From: Flavobacteriales bacterium
GTDB lineage: Bacteria > Bacteroidota > Bacteroidia > Flavobacteriales_D > Crocinitomicaceae
NCBI GenBank assembly: GCA_947500755.1
Contig: CANMTO010000018.1
Span: forward strand, 1-41,981
DNA: 41,981 bases
Direction of reading: 5' to 3'
In this document: in pieces, positions 8,487 through 16,038 of the stretch
Position numbering within the stretch: position 1 is the stretch's first letter
Layout: each line of letters starts with the position of its first letter
Notes under the pieces: generated by a model
Databases searched by the model: none
What the model was told of the DNA's origin: nothing
What the model saw: the letters and a program-made list of their open reading frames with translations, nothing else
Position numbers and translations under genes: made by a program

Positions 8487-9073
8487 CGATAAAACCCCAT
8501 TTCCTTAATCATCCGCTCTACAGATTCTGGCACCATGTATTTTATGCTTTTTTGCTGTTTAATCAAGGCTCTAATTTGACTAGAAGATAATTCTACGGCA
8601 GGCACATTTGATAAATACTCAATATTTCCTCCCGTTGAATTTTCGTCTATGCTAATGGACTCATCCGCCTGAATACTTCGCGGATATACCAAAATTCTAA
8701 AATTGGAGCGAATAAACTCGGCGTTATACCAACTATTCATTCCCCTTAAATTATCTTCACCAACAATCAATGAGAAGGTGTGTTCAGGGTTTTTTTCTCT
8801 TAAATGAGTAAGGGTAATGGCCGTGTAGTTGGGTTGGGTGAGATGGAATTCAATATCGGAAGCGCGAAACGTAAAGTTCTCATGAATGGCCTCTCTCACC
8901 ATGTTTAAGCGCTGATTGTCTGCTAATAAACTGGATTTTTTCTTGGTGGGATTGTGTGGGGTAACTACAAACCAGATTTGATCTAAATCTGTTTCATTCA
9001 TTATCCCCTCGGCTAACATAAGATGCCCTGTATGAATGGGGTTGAATGAACCAAAAAACAAGCCAATTTTCAT
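8483..9073 (-). CDS. nadD: Nicotinate-nucleotide adenylyltransferase
   Basis: The 196-residue NadD joins ATP and nicotinate mononucleotide to form deamido-NAD in NAD biosynthesis. The nucleotidyltransferase signature GSFNPIHTGH (residues 8-17) carries the ATP-binding HxGH. A second motif near the C-terminus, ELSSSQIRALI, corresponds to the SSTxxR phosphate-binding element. The conserved PHNPTK loop is also present. The ATG at 9073 overlaps the gmk stop as ATGA, indicating translational coupling. It is the last gene of the yicC-gmk-nadD operon, an order widespread in Bacteroidota, and ends interlocked with the convergent SpoU gene. Confidence 0.96.
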   Translation of the reverse strand: MKIGLFFGSFNPIHTGHLMLAEGIMNETDLDQIWFVVTPHNPTKKKSSLLADNQRLNMVREAIHENFTFRASDIEFHLTQPNYTAITLTHLREKNPEHTFSLIVGEDNLRGMNSWYNAEFIRSNFRILVYPRSIQADESISIDENSTGGNIEYLSNVPAVELSSSQIRALIKQQKSIKYMVPESVERMIKEMGFYR

Positions 9074-9654
9074 GAGGATATAAACCGTTTTACTTGCATT
9101 TTTGCGTCAGAAACCGCCTTTTCTAAGTCATCATTTAGAATGCAAACATCAAACGATTCTGCTTGTGAAAGCTCCCACGACGACTTTTTAATTCTAAGGG
9201 CTATTCGTTCTTCGCTTTCTGTTTCTCTAGCGCGCAGTCTTTTTTCAAGAATCTCTATACTCGGGGGTTTTATGAAAACAGATAATGCATGTTCTTTGAA
9301 TAGCGCTTTCAAATTTAGGCCACCGACCACATCTACATCGAAAATAATCACCTTACCCTCATCCCATAAGCGCTGAACCTCTCGACTTAAGGTCCCATAA
9401 TAATGATTGGTATAGACTTCTTCCCACTCAATGAACTCTTGATTTTCGATGGCTTTTTTAAAGCCTTCCACGCCCAGAAAATAATAGTCTTTACCCTCTT
9501 GTTCCATCGGCCGTGCACTTCTAGAGCATGCTGAAATTGAAAAGGCTAACGCAGGTGTTTCTGTCATTAATCTATGCACAATGGTTGTTTTTCCTGCGCC
9601 TGATGGTGCGGAGACAATAATTGACTTCCCAAGACGTAAGGGCTTAGAGGACAT
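9070..9654 (-). CDS. gmk: Guanylate kinase
   Basis: The 194-residue guanylate kinase phosphorylates GMP to GDP with ATP. The P-loop SAPSGAGKTT spans about residues 15-24. The GMP-binding SARPMEQEGKDYYFL segment follows, with the conserved Arg and the Tyr pair, and the lid Arg-rich stretch RLRARETESEERIALR lies near residue 140. Length is standard. The gene start overlaps the end of yicC by 11 bases and its end overlaps nadD by four, so the three are co-transcribed and translationally coupled. Confidence 0.97.
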   Translation of the reverse strand: MSSKPLRLGKSIIVSAPSGAGKTTIVHRLMTETPALAFSISACSRSARPMEQEGKDYYFLGVEGFKKAIENQEFIEWEEVYTNHYYGTLSREVQRLWDEGKVIIFDVDVVGGLNLKALFKEHALSVFIKPPSIEILEKRLRARETESEERIALRIKKSSWELSQAESFDVCILNDDLEKAVSDAKMQVKRFISS

Positions 9655-10507
9655 TTTGAACCTGTTCTTTGATTTTTTCTAGGTGATTTTTCATTTCCAC
9701 AATCATTCGTTGCATCATTGCATGACTGCTTTTACTCCCCAAGGTATTGATTTCTCGTCCCATTTCCTGTACAATAAACCCAAGTTTTTTCCCGCTTGAT
9801 TCATTGGATGCCATGGTTTCTCTAAAATAAGTAATATGACTACTCAATCTTATTTTTTCTTCAGAAACATCAAGCTTATCCATGTAGAACAGAAGCTCTT
9901 GCTCCACCCGATTCTGAGTGTCTTGGTTGTCGATTTCTTTTAAAGCCTGCTCTAAGCGTGTTCTAGCAGCCAAAATACGTTCTTTTTCGAAGGGTTCAAG
10001 GTGTGAAACCAAGGACTCAATTTGAAGTAATGAAGATTCTAAATCATCCCTCAAGGTCTTGCCCTCTGTCTTTCGAAAGCTTATTGCAGATTGAATGGCC
10101 TCGCTTAATAAACCGAGAATAAACTCCTGCTCATCTACCGTAATTTCTTCCGAGGGTTGTTTAATTACACCGGGCAATGCGGTAAGCGTTCCAACCCATT
10201 CAGCGGGTTCAAGGGCTTCTTCGCTAATTAATTGCTTAATATCTGCTATATACGCTTTTGCAAGGGCAAAATCAATATTACTCACTTTTGTATTAGGGCT
10301 GTCTTCAAGGTATAACCCCACGTCAATTTTTCCGCGTTCTAGGGACTGTCCGATTTCGGTTCGAATGATCGATTCAATGCTGCGGAAAGCGGAAGGAACT
10401 TTTACCGTTAGGTCTAGGCCCTTTCCATTTAACGAGCGAATTTCAATGGAACGCTTCTTCCCTTTAAATACGCCGCTACTTTTTCCAAAACCCGTCATTG
10501 ACCACAT
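9644..10507 (-). CDS. YicC/YloC family endoribonuclease
   Basis: A 287-residue YicC-family protein. The N-terminus SMTGFGKS is the family hallmark. The N-terminal YicC domain covers about residues 1-155. The C-terminal DUF1732 domain ends in GREINTLGSKSSHAMMQ followed by KNHLEKIKEQVQNV, the strongly conserved tail. Family members are reported RNA endonucleases that influence mRNA and small-RNA turnover; the activity of this protein is inferred. It heads the yicC-gmk-nadD operon, matching its common linkage to gmk. The ATG at 10507 lies 16 bases after a TACCTTTG box, giving a very short leader. Confidence 0.93.
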   Translation of the reverse strand: MWSMTGFGKSSGVFKGKKRSIEIRSLNGKGLDLTVKVPSAFRSIESIIRTEIGQSLERGKIDVGLYLEDSPNTKVSNIDFALAKAYIADIKQLISEEALEPAEWVGTLTALPGVIKQPSEEITVDEQEFILGLLSEAIQSAISFRKTEGKTLRDDLESSLLQIESLVSHLEPFEKERILAARTRLEQALKEIDNQDTQNRVEQELLFYMDKLDVSEEKIRLSSHITYFRETMASNESSGKKLGFIVQEMGREINTLGSKSSHAMMQRMIVEMKNHLEKIKEQVQNVL

Positions 10508-10523
10508 ACTGCTTCTTTTTGTT

Positions 10524-10531
10524 CAAAGGTA
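10524..10531 (-). promoter_or_regulatory. -7 box of the yicC-gmk-nadD operon
   Basis: TACCTTTG on the minus strand matches TAnnTTTG and lies 16 bases before the yicC ATG. No good upstream TTTG is seen. Confidence 0.5.
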
Positions 10532-10549
10532 GGAATTAGAATATAGATG

Positions 10550-11788
10550 CTATTCATCCGCCTGGAGTAATTTTAACAATAAATGTTCTGTTTCTTCTTG
10601 CATCGATTTATAAAACACACCGGTGGCAGGGCCATCAAATCCCGAATTCACCTGTACAATTCGGCCTTTTTTATCAAGAAAAATGGTCGTTGGAAAAGAG
10701 AAAACACCATTCAGCTGATTAAAAACAGTATGCGCATCTTTAGTAGAAGCACCACCACCTAAATATACGGGATAGGTAAAACCCATTTTTTTTTGATATT
10801 TCTTCAGCCGCGCAATGCGGTCTTTATCTGAGCTACCATGTTCAAATCCAATTCCAATAAAACGCATGTTCTTAAACGAATCTTGTTTACTTAACTCAAT
10901 GAAATATTTACTTTCATCCAGGCAATTCGGACACCACGTCCCCATGAGTTGAATGACGGTAGGTTTTCCATGAAAGAAATCGGTGTCTAGGGTCTTTTCT
11001 TTTCCCTTATTGGTTTTTATGGTAATTTTCAATGCCGCCATGGGTTCGGTTGGCCAGCTTATTGCGTTTGGTGGCGTCTGTTTGGCGTTTGGGTTTAACA
11101 CGCCTGTCCACGTTGCATGATATTTACTTCCTGAATAAAAGTCTCCACGCATTACGGTAGAGTCATCCGCATCCATTGCAGCTTCAAATAAAAAGGCATG
11201 CACCCCATCAAAGCAACTCAGCTTCATTACACTATTAAAAACCCCGCCAGATAAATATCGGTAATCGCCAGTTTCTGTGCGGAATGTCCCGTCTATTTTA
11301 CTGCCTTGTTGTTTAAATATTCCAATGGCCTGAGCGTCGCCTTCGGAATCCGTGAAAATTACGTCATATGTTCCTTCGAACGTCGGAGCAACGAGGTCTA
11401 AGGGTAAATCAAATCTGGGGTCCATTCCTTCCGCTGCCAGATAAAACAGGAAGGGATACGACGTGGCATTCGACTTGTTTAAATTGATCCATAGTCCGTG
11501 TAAGGTTTGCTTATGAAAAATGATTCTCCCCGCAATTTCAGGGAATTCCATGTAAATAGAATCGGCTTTTTCAACTAAAAATCGCAACTCGATCCGTTCT
11601 TCACCATTGTGTATCGTTAGGCCAGGTTGTTTTCCAGCGGTGTAGGAAACTTCAAAAGGAATGGCTCTTCGATCGTTTAGTTGCAGCACTGCATGATATC
11701 GGATCGCTGGATTAACTTGCGCCCAATCACCCGAACTGCCAAGCCACGAATTAAAAACAAACAAAATTAAAATATGTACCTTTCCCAT
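10550..11788 (-). CDS. Secreted thioredoxin-fold (TlpA/ResA-like) protein with N-terminal extension
   Basis: A 412-residue exported protein. A signal peptide covers about residues 1-22 (MGKVHILILFVF core). A domain of roughly 200 residues follows, resembling in style the N-terminal domains of Bacteroidota TlpA-family proteins (DUF4369-like, not firmly assigned). A C-terminal thioredoxin fold (about 250-412) carries the redox motif GTWCPNCLDE near residue 284. TlpA/ResA-type proteins reduce or exchange disulfides in the periplasm, for example during cytochrome c maturation. I choose the ATG at 11788 over that at 11812: it gives a clean signal peptide, and a TAnnTTTG box at 11810-11817 overlaps the upstream ATG. 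It is divergent from the ECF sigma factor across 47 bases, so joint regulation is possible. Confidence 0.85.
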   Translation of the reverse strand: MGKVHILILFVFNSWLGSSGDWAQVNPAIRYHAVLQLNDRRAIPFEVSYTAGKQPGLTIHNGEERIELRFLVEKADSIYMEFPEIAGRIIFHKQTLHGLWINLNKSNATSYPFLFYLAAEGMDPRFDLPLDLVAPTFEGTYDVIFTDSEGDAQAIGIFKQQGSKIDGTFRTETGDYRYLSGGVFNSVMKLSCFDGVHAFLFEAAMDADDSTVMRGDFYSGSKYHATWTGVLNPNAKQTPPNAISWPTEPMAALKITIKTNKGKEKTLDTDFFHGKPTVIQLMGTWCPNCLDESKYFIELSKQDSFKNMRFIGIGFEHGSSDKDRIARLKKYQKKMGFTYPVYLGGGASTKDAHTVFNQLNGVFSFPTTIFLDKKGRIVQVNSGFDGPATGVFYKSMQEETEHLLLKLLQADE

Positions 11789-11809
11789 GTCTATGCAACC
11801 TTTATTCTT

Positions 11810-11817
11810 CAAAAATA
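11810..11817 (-). promoter_or_regulatory. -7 box of the thioredoxin-fold gene
   Basis: TATTTTTG on the minus strand fits TAnnTTTG and would start transcription near 11803. That excludes the ATG at 11812 and supports the start at 11788. Confidence 0.45.
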
Positions 11818-11835
11818 GTCAATAGTCGCGAGCCC

Positions 11836-12360
11836 ATGGAAGATGCGTTACTTGTGCAGGAATGTTTGAACGGTAAACCAAGGGCTCAAAAAGCGTTGTT
11901 TGACAAGTTTGCTCCTAAAATGTTGGCGGTTTGTGCGCGGTATATGAAGGACCACGCCGAAACAGAAGATGTGTTTCAGATAGGTATGGTTAAGGTGTTT
12001 AATAAACTATCGGATTTTAAAGCGGAAGGTCCACTTGAAGGATGGATCCGAAGGATTATGGTAAATAGTTGCCTTGATCAACTCCGAAAGAATCAACGCT
12101 TCGTAACTGATAAAAACATAGACGATGTTTCGTATCGCATTGAGGTAAAAGAAGAAATTTCTTCGCAATTAATGGCGGAAGATTTGATTGCCTTGATTCG
12201 AAAAATGCCGACTGGGTATCGTGTGGTATTTAATTTGTTTGCCATCGAAGGGTATTCGCATCAAGAAATTGCTGAACAACTGAATATTTCCGAAAGCACA
12301 TCAAAATCCCAATATTTAAGAGCTAGAGCTTACTTAAGACAACGTATAGAAGAACGATAA
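11836..12360 (+). CDS. ECF RNA polymerase sigma factor
   Basis: A 174-residue sigma-70 family factor of extracytoplasmic-function size, with region 2 (about 20-90) and region 4 (about 115-170) only. Region 2 shows YMKDHAETEDVFQIGMVKVF, the core-binding and -10-recognition helices, then WIRRIMVNSCLDQLRK. Region 4 contains the helix-turn-helix GYSHQEIAEQLNISESTSKS, which binds the -35 element. One base separates its stop from the following membrane protein, whose topology suggests an anti-sigma partner. No TAnnTTTG box precedes it, consistent with, but not proof of, autoregulation through a different promoter sequence. Confidence 0.95.
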   Translation: MEDALLVQECLNGKPRAQKALFDKFAPKMLAVCARYMKDHAETEDVFQIGMVKVFNKLSDFKAEGPLEGWIRRIMVNSCLDQLRKNQRFVTDKNIDDVSYRIEVKEEISSQLMAEDLIALIRKMPTGYRVVFNLFAIEGYSHQEIAEQLNISESTSKSQYLRARAYLRQRIEER

Positions 12361-12361
12361 T

Positions 12362-13201
12362 ATGGAAAAAGAGACCTTTGAATCAGTATTGAAAGAAAAA
12401 CTAGGCAACCACGAATTGCCGGTTAATCCAGCCTTGTGGAAAAGCGTTTCCACACAAGCGGGCCTTTCTTCTGGAGGCGCCGGTCTTGGTTTTGGCGCTT
12501 GGATTGGCATCGTAAGTTCTATTGTTGCAATAGCAGTTGGTGTGGTTTATTTTACTTCGGGTAACGAAAGACCTGCAACCGCCAATCTAGCGAATAACGC
12601 CGCTGAAAAAATAAACAAGGCGCCGAACAATGAAAATACTCCGCAGGATTTAAGGAAAGAGGAAAGGATTAATCCGAGCACCGGTATGTTAAAAACTGAA
12701 CCCGTCATTAAAAGTGTGTTTGGCACAGTAGTAGAGGAAAACCCGAGCGTTAAAACGGAAAGGGAGGGTAATCTGGTCATGCTAAAGAACGAATCATCAA
12801 ATGACCTCTTATCGGTAGCGCAAGAACCAATTAAAGCGCCAAATCCTTCCGCTATAATTGTAAATAATTCCCCACAGCCAATAGCCTTAACCGAGTTGCT
12901 TCCAACAGAAAAATCAAGTGTTAAAAAGAGGATTGTAATGCCGAATGCTATTACTCCGAATGGTGATGGCATAAACGACGAGATTTCCCTTGATTCAGAA
13001 GGCTTAACGGATTTTAATGTGGTTGTTTTGGATGCGGCAAATAAACTTGTTTATTCCTCCACTGATCCCAACTTCAAATGGAATGGTTCTTTACTGAATG
13101 GTGATCCTGCTCCCGCGGGTACTTATCAGTATTATTTTACGGCTAAAGATGAAAACGGCACGTGGTGTAATCAGTTTTCTTCACTGACCATCCTTAGATA
13201 G
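12362..13201 (+). CDS. Membrane protein with gliding-motility-type C-terminal domain; putative anti-sigma partner
   Basis: A 279-residue protein translated directly after the sigma factor. Residues 1-40 are cytoplasmic-looking and include FESVLKEKLGNHELPVNPALW, resembling the short N-terminus of Bacteroidota anti-sigma-like proteins. A single membrane helix (about 44-65) follows with no cleavable signal. Residues 70-190 are low-complexity, rich in Asn, Pro, Glu and Lys. The end (192-279) is a gliding-motility-associated C-terminal domain (CHU_C-type): PNAITPNGDGINDE, a strand-rich middle, WNGSLLNGDPAPAGTYQYY and a final SLTILR. Its position and N-in topology suggest a membrane-tethered regulator of the sigma factor with a periplasmic sensor; this role is inferred. 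Alternatively it is simply a membrane-anchored surface protein. Confidence 0.75.
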   Translation: MEKETFESVLKEKLGNHELPVNPALWKSVSTQAGLSSGGAGLGFGAWIGIVSSIVAIAVGVVYFTSGNERPATANLANNAAEKINKAPNNENTPQDLRKEERINPSTGMLKTEPVIKSVFGTVVEENPSVKTEREGNLVMLKNESSNDLLSVAQEPIKAPNPSAIIVNNSPQPIALTELLPTEKSSVKKRIVMPNAITPNGDGINDEISLDSEGLTDFNVVVLDAANKLVYSSTDPNFKWNGSLLNGDPAPAGTYQYYFTAKDENGTWCNQFSSLTILR

Positions 13202-13226
13202 GTCTTTTTATTTCTTAGAATTATTG

Positions 13227-13234
13227 TATATTTG
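13227..13234 (+). promoter_or_regulatory. -7 box of tRNA-Leu (CAA)
   Basis: TATATTTG fits TAnnTTTG exactly. A T-rich stretch (TTTTT, 13205-13209) lies about 18 bases upstream. The mature tRNA begins 16 bases downstream. Confidence 0.6.
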
Positions 13235-13249
13235 TCCCCTCATTATGAG

Positions 13250-13331
13250 GCCCCGGTGGCGGAACTGGTAGACGCGCTGGATTCAAAATCCTGTTCTTTC
13301 GGGAGTGCCGGTTCGATTCCGGCCCGGGGTA
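13250..13331 (+). tRNA. tRNA-Leu (CAA)
   Basis: An 82-base class II tRNA. The acceptor arms GCCCCGG and CCGGGGT pair (first pair G-U), the D region is GGCGGAACTGGTAGACGCG, the anticodon is CAA in ATTCAAAATCC, a long variable arm is built on TTCTTTCGGGAG, and the T arm is GCCGGTTCGATTCCGGC with discriminator A. CCA is not encoded. The following 185 bases up to hutI contain no gene I can support and no clear terminator. Confidence 0.96.
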
Positions 13332-13502
13332 CTAAAAACCAGCGTAAGCAATAGCGCGCCCATGCAGAATAACATGTGGCGCCAAATGCGGACCTTCCCG
13401 TTGCGCTGATTCCGCTTAGTTTCCCCAAATCCATTAACCGCATTAAATACTGTTTTTAATTGAATTTTCTAAGGGTCTATCCCCCGCTTGGGCTATTAAT
13501 AT

Positions 13503-13510
13503 TACCTTTG
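13503..13510 (+). promoter_or_regulatory. TAnnTTTG box abutting the hutI start
   Basis: TACCTTTG ends directly before an ATG at 13511 and six bases before the ATG at 13517. If used, transcription would begin at about the start codon. No TTTG is found at the usual upstream spacing. Confidence 0.4.
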
Positions 13511-13516
13511 ATGGTG

Positions 13517-14746
13517 ATGACCAAACAGGTATATATCAACATAAAGGGGCTGGTTCAAGTTAGAGCACTCCCGACTACCCCACTCACAGGGAGTGAATTC
13601 CAACACGTACCGATAATATCCAATGCTTTTTTGGTTATTGAGAATAATACCGTGCTTGATTTTGGTAGCATGGAGTCCTTTATTTCCGACGAATATCAGG
13701 CAGAGGAAATCTACGATTATTCAGGTCGCTTTGTCTTACCGGCGTTTTGTGATTCTCATACGCATACCGTATTTGCAAGGCCAAGAGAAACAGAGTTTGT
13801 AGATAAAATTAAGGGCTTGAGTTATCAAGAAATTGCAGCAAAGGGTGGAGGAATATTGAATAGCGCGAAACACGTGCAAGCGCTTTCTGAAGAGGAACTG
13901 TTTGAGATTTCCCTTCCTAGGGTTCAAGCATTAGTTGCTGGTGGAACAGGAGCACTGGAGATCAAAAGCGGGTATGGCCTCACGCTATCGGATGAGTTGA
14001 AAATGCTGCGGGTAATAAAACGAATCAAAGCACATCTTGATATACCCATCAAAACCACGTTTTTAGCTGCCCACGCCCTACCAGAGGAGTATAGATCAAA
14101 CAAACAAGGCTTTATGAATGCGGTAGTAGATCAGTGGATTCCTAAAGTAATATCGGAAGGGTTGGCAGATTATATAGATCTATTTTGCGAAACCGGTTAT
14201 TTTGATGCGGTCGATATTGAATTAATCGCTCAAGCTATTCAAGGTACGCACATGAAGCTAAAGGTTCATGTGAATCAATTCACTGCTATTGGGGGGGTTG
14301 AAGAGGCGGTAAAAAACAATGCAATAACGGTTGATCACCTGGAAGTGTTAGACGCAAAAGATATCCTGGCTCTAAAATCAGGAAAAACAATTGCGACCTT
14401 GCTTCCAGCATGTTCATTTTACTTAAACATTCCCTTTTCCCCTGCGAGGGAATTAATGGAGGAAGGAATACCCATTGCCTTAGCCAGTGATTATAATCCA
14501 GGTTCATCGCCTACGGCCAATCTATTTTTTATTTGGTCTTTAGCCTGTATAAAAATGAAGTTGACGCCAGAAGAAGCATTTAATGCACTGACCATTAATG
14601 CCGCGTTTGCCATGGGTCTTGAAACCACTCACGGCGCCATCTTTAAGGGGTATAAAGGAAAACTTATTGCCACCAAGGAGTCGCCATCACTCGCCTTTTT
14701 TCCTTACGCATTTGCAACTAATCACGTGTTTACCATGGTAAATTAA
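13517..14746 (+). CDS. hutI: Imidazolonepropionase
   Basis: HutI is an amidohydrolase-superfamily enzyme that opens imidazolone-5-propionate to N-formimino-L-glutamate in histidine degradation. The metal site motif DSHTHTVFARPRE lies near residue 76. Further on come TTFLAAHALP, HVNQFTAIGGVEEA, VDHLEVL and the Asp motif ALASDYNPGSSPT, all characteristic of HutI. I use the ATG at 13517 (409 residues, MTKQVYI). The ATG at 13511 would add only two residues, and the longer TTG-initiated frame from 13460 has no support. No hutH, hutU or hutG lies nearby, so the rest of the pathway must be elsewhere. It is followed after three bases by a TraB/GumN gene, probably in the same transcript. Confidence 0.93.
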   Translation: MTKQVYINIKGLVQVRALPTTPLTGSEFQHVPIISNAFLVIENNTVLDFGSMESFISDEYQAEEIYDYSGRFVLPAFCDSHTHTVFARPRETEFVDKIKGLSYQEIAAKGGGILNSAKHVQALSEEELFEISLPRVQALVAGGTGALEIKSGYGLTLSDELKMLRVIKRIKAHLDIPIKTTFLAAHALPEEYRSNKQGFMNAVVDQWIPKVISEGLADYIDLFCETGYFDAVDIELIAQAIQGTHMKLKVHVNQFTAIGGVEEAVKNNAITVDHLEVLDAKDILALKSGKTIATLLPACSFYLNIPFSPARELMEEGIPIALASDYNPGSSPTANLFFIWSLACIKMKLTPEEAFNALTINAAFAMGLETTHGAIFKGYKGKLIATKESPSLAFFPYAFATNHVFTMVN

Positions 14747-14749
14747 CCA

Positions 14750-15967
14750 ATGAAGTACTTTTTATTCCTGCTTTGTTTGGCTTATAGCCTTGCCCATTAT
14801 GCCCAAACATATAATTCAAAGGGCACCTTATTGTGGGAAATTAATAGCCCTAAAGGCCGGTCATACCTCTTTGGAACACTGCATACGAATGATAAATCGG
14901 TATTTGACTTCCCGGATTCAGTATATGAAGCACTTTTGCGATGTAATGCCCTTGCCGTTGAGGTTAATGTATTCGATTTGTTTATCGACAAAGACCCGAT
15001 ACCGAATCGGGCGATGCCATTATTAGACCGAAAGGGCAAACTGTATACCGCTTCCGGTAAACCTACAGAAACATATTACGGCAATGAAGACGGTATGCCG
15101 CAATTCATGGATGCATGGTTTCAAGAAAAAGCGGAATTATTAAAGATGCCCGTTATGGCCCTTGAGTCTATCGCGCAGCAAACAAAAGCGGTGGAAGAGA
15201 TTCCGTTTGTAGAACAACAAAACAGGTTCCGTTTTGGACTTTCAGAGGAACAAGTATTACAATCGCTTTATTTAGAGGGAAGAATTGATCTGATTGACCG
15301 CCTGATTAAAGGTGGATTAGTTGGAAACAAGGAAGCGTACAAAAAACTAATTGAACAAAGAAATGCCTCGATGACCATCAATATTGCCAGTCATTGTTTA
15401 GCCGATTCTGTCTTTTTTGCGGTTGGCGCAGGGCATTTGTATGGGGAGAAAGGCATTCTGAACTTGTTGCGGGAAAAAGGGTTTATACTACGCCCCGTCC
15501 AACTTACCACGTCCGAGAAGCCGTGTAAGGCAGCCCTCACATTGAAAGCTATGCGCTCTTTTGAATTTGCGGAGCAAATTGATGCCACCTGGCTTAAGTT
15601 TAGCATGCCTGGACGGGCACGAAAAACATCAAATCCAAGCACAAGTGAAACCGTATTTACTTACAAAGAACTTGGGCAAGGGAACACGTATGAGATAAAG
15701 TATATAGAGCGAGACACAAGCCTTTCTTTGCTTGAATATTCCGAGATATTCATTGCTAGTCCCCCTCAAAGCCCATACGTTATGGGGTTTTTAGATGACG
15801 GCACGGAATTCACACAAGGCTTAAGTGATGTATATCCGGAGGGATTGGTATGGACAAGACTTCTAATCAATGAAACCCACGTAGTTGTGGCACGGTGTTA
15901 TGGGGGAAATAAATTTATGAATTCAGACCGGCCGATCAAGTTTTTTAACAACATCGTTTTAGAATAG
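14750..15967 (+). CDS. TraB/GumN family secreted protein with C-terminal extension
   Basis: A 405-residue exported protein. The signal peptide spans about residues 1-19 (MKYFLFLLCLAYSLAHYAQ). The TraB/GumN domain (about 25-270) begins LLWEINSPKGRSYLFGTLH, whose FGTLH is the family's first conserved motif. It later shows a GAGHLYGEKGILNLL stretch matching the second conserved His motif, G-x-x-H-x-x-G. Proteins of this fold, related to Tiki proteases, are candidate metal-dependent peptidases, but bacterial members have no settled function. The last 130 residues (about 275-405) form an additional domain I do not recognise. The start lies three bases after the hutI stop, implying co-transcription, although no functional link to histidine catabolism is known. 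Confidence 0.82.
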   Translation: MKYFLFLLCLAYSLAHYAQTYNSKGTLLWEINSPKGRSYLFGTLHTNDKSVFDFPDSVYEALLRCNALAVEVNVFDLFIDKDPIPNRAMPLLDRKGKLYTASGKPTETYYGNEDGMPQFMDAWFQEKAELLKMPVMALESIAQQTKAVEEIPFVEQQNRFRFGLSEEQVLQSLYLEGRIDLIDRLIKGGLVGNKEAYKKLIEQRNASMTINIASHCLADSVFFAVGAGHLYGEKGILNLLREKGFILRPVQLTTSEKPCKAALTLKAMRSFEFAEQIDATWLKFSMPGRARKTSNPSTSETVFTYKELGQGNTYEIKYIERDTSLSLLEYSEIFIASPPQSPYVMGFLDDGTEFTQGLSDVYPEGLVWTRLLINETHVVVARCYGGNKFMNSDRPIKFFNNIVLE

Positions 15968-16038
15968 GCGCTGCAATTATTTGAGACTTATCGTGCCTTA
16001 TTCGTTATCATAAAGATTTAAATTCGTTACTTTATTTC

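Noticed and set aside
10095..10532. 145-codon open frame on the plus strand opposite yicC
   Set aside because: It lies wholly antisense to a well-supported gene, has no promoter or homology that I recognise, and looks like a shadow frame.
12547..12972. 141-codon minus-strand frame opposite the putative anti-sigma gene
   Set aside because: It is a shadow of the low-complexity linker. The plus-strand frame has the recognised C-terminal domain and sits in an operon.
13243..13443. Open frame of 66 codons antisense to tRNA-Leu (CAA)
   Set aside because: Most of it is the reverse complement of the tRNA, a frequent false gene call. There is no independent support.
13460..13516. TTG-initiated longer HutI
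   Set aside because: The extra residues form a hydrophobic stretch unlike HutI, a cytoplasmic enzyme, and lie upstream of the promoter box.
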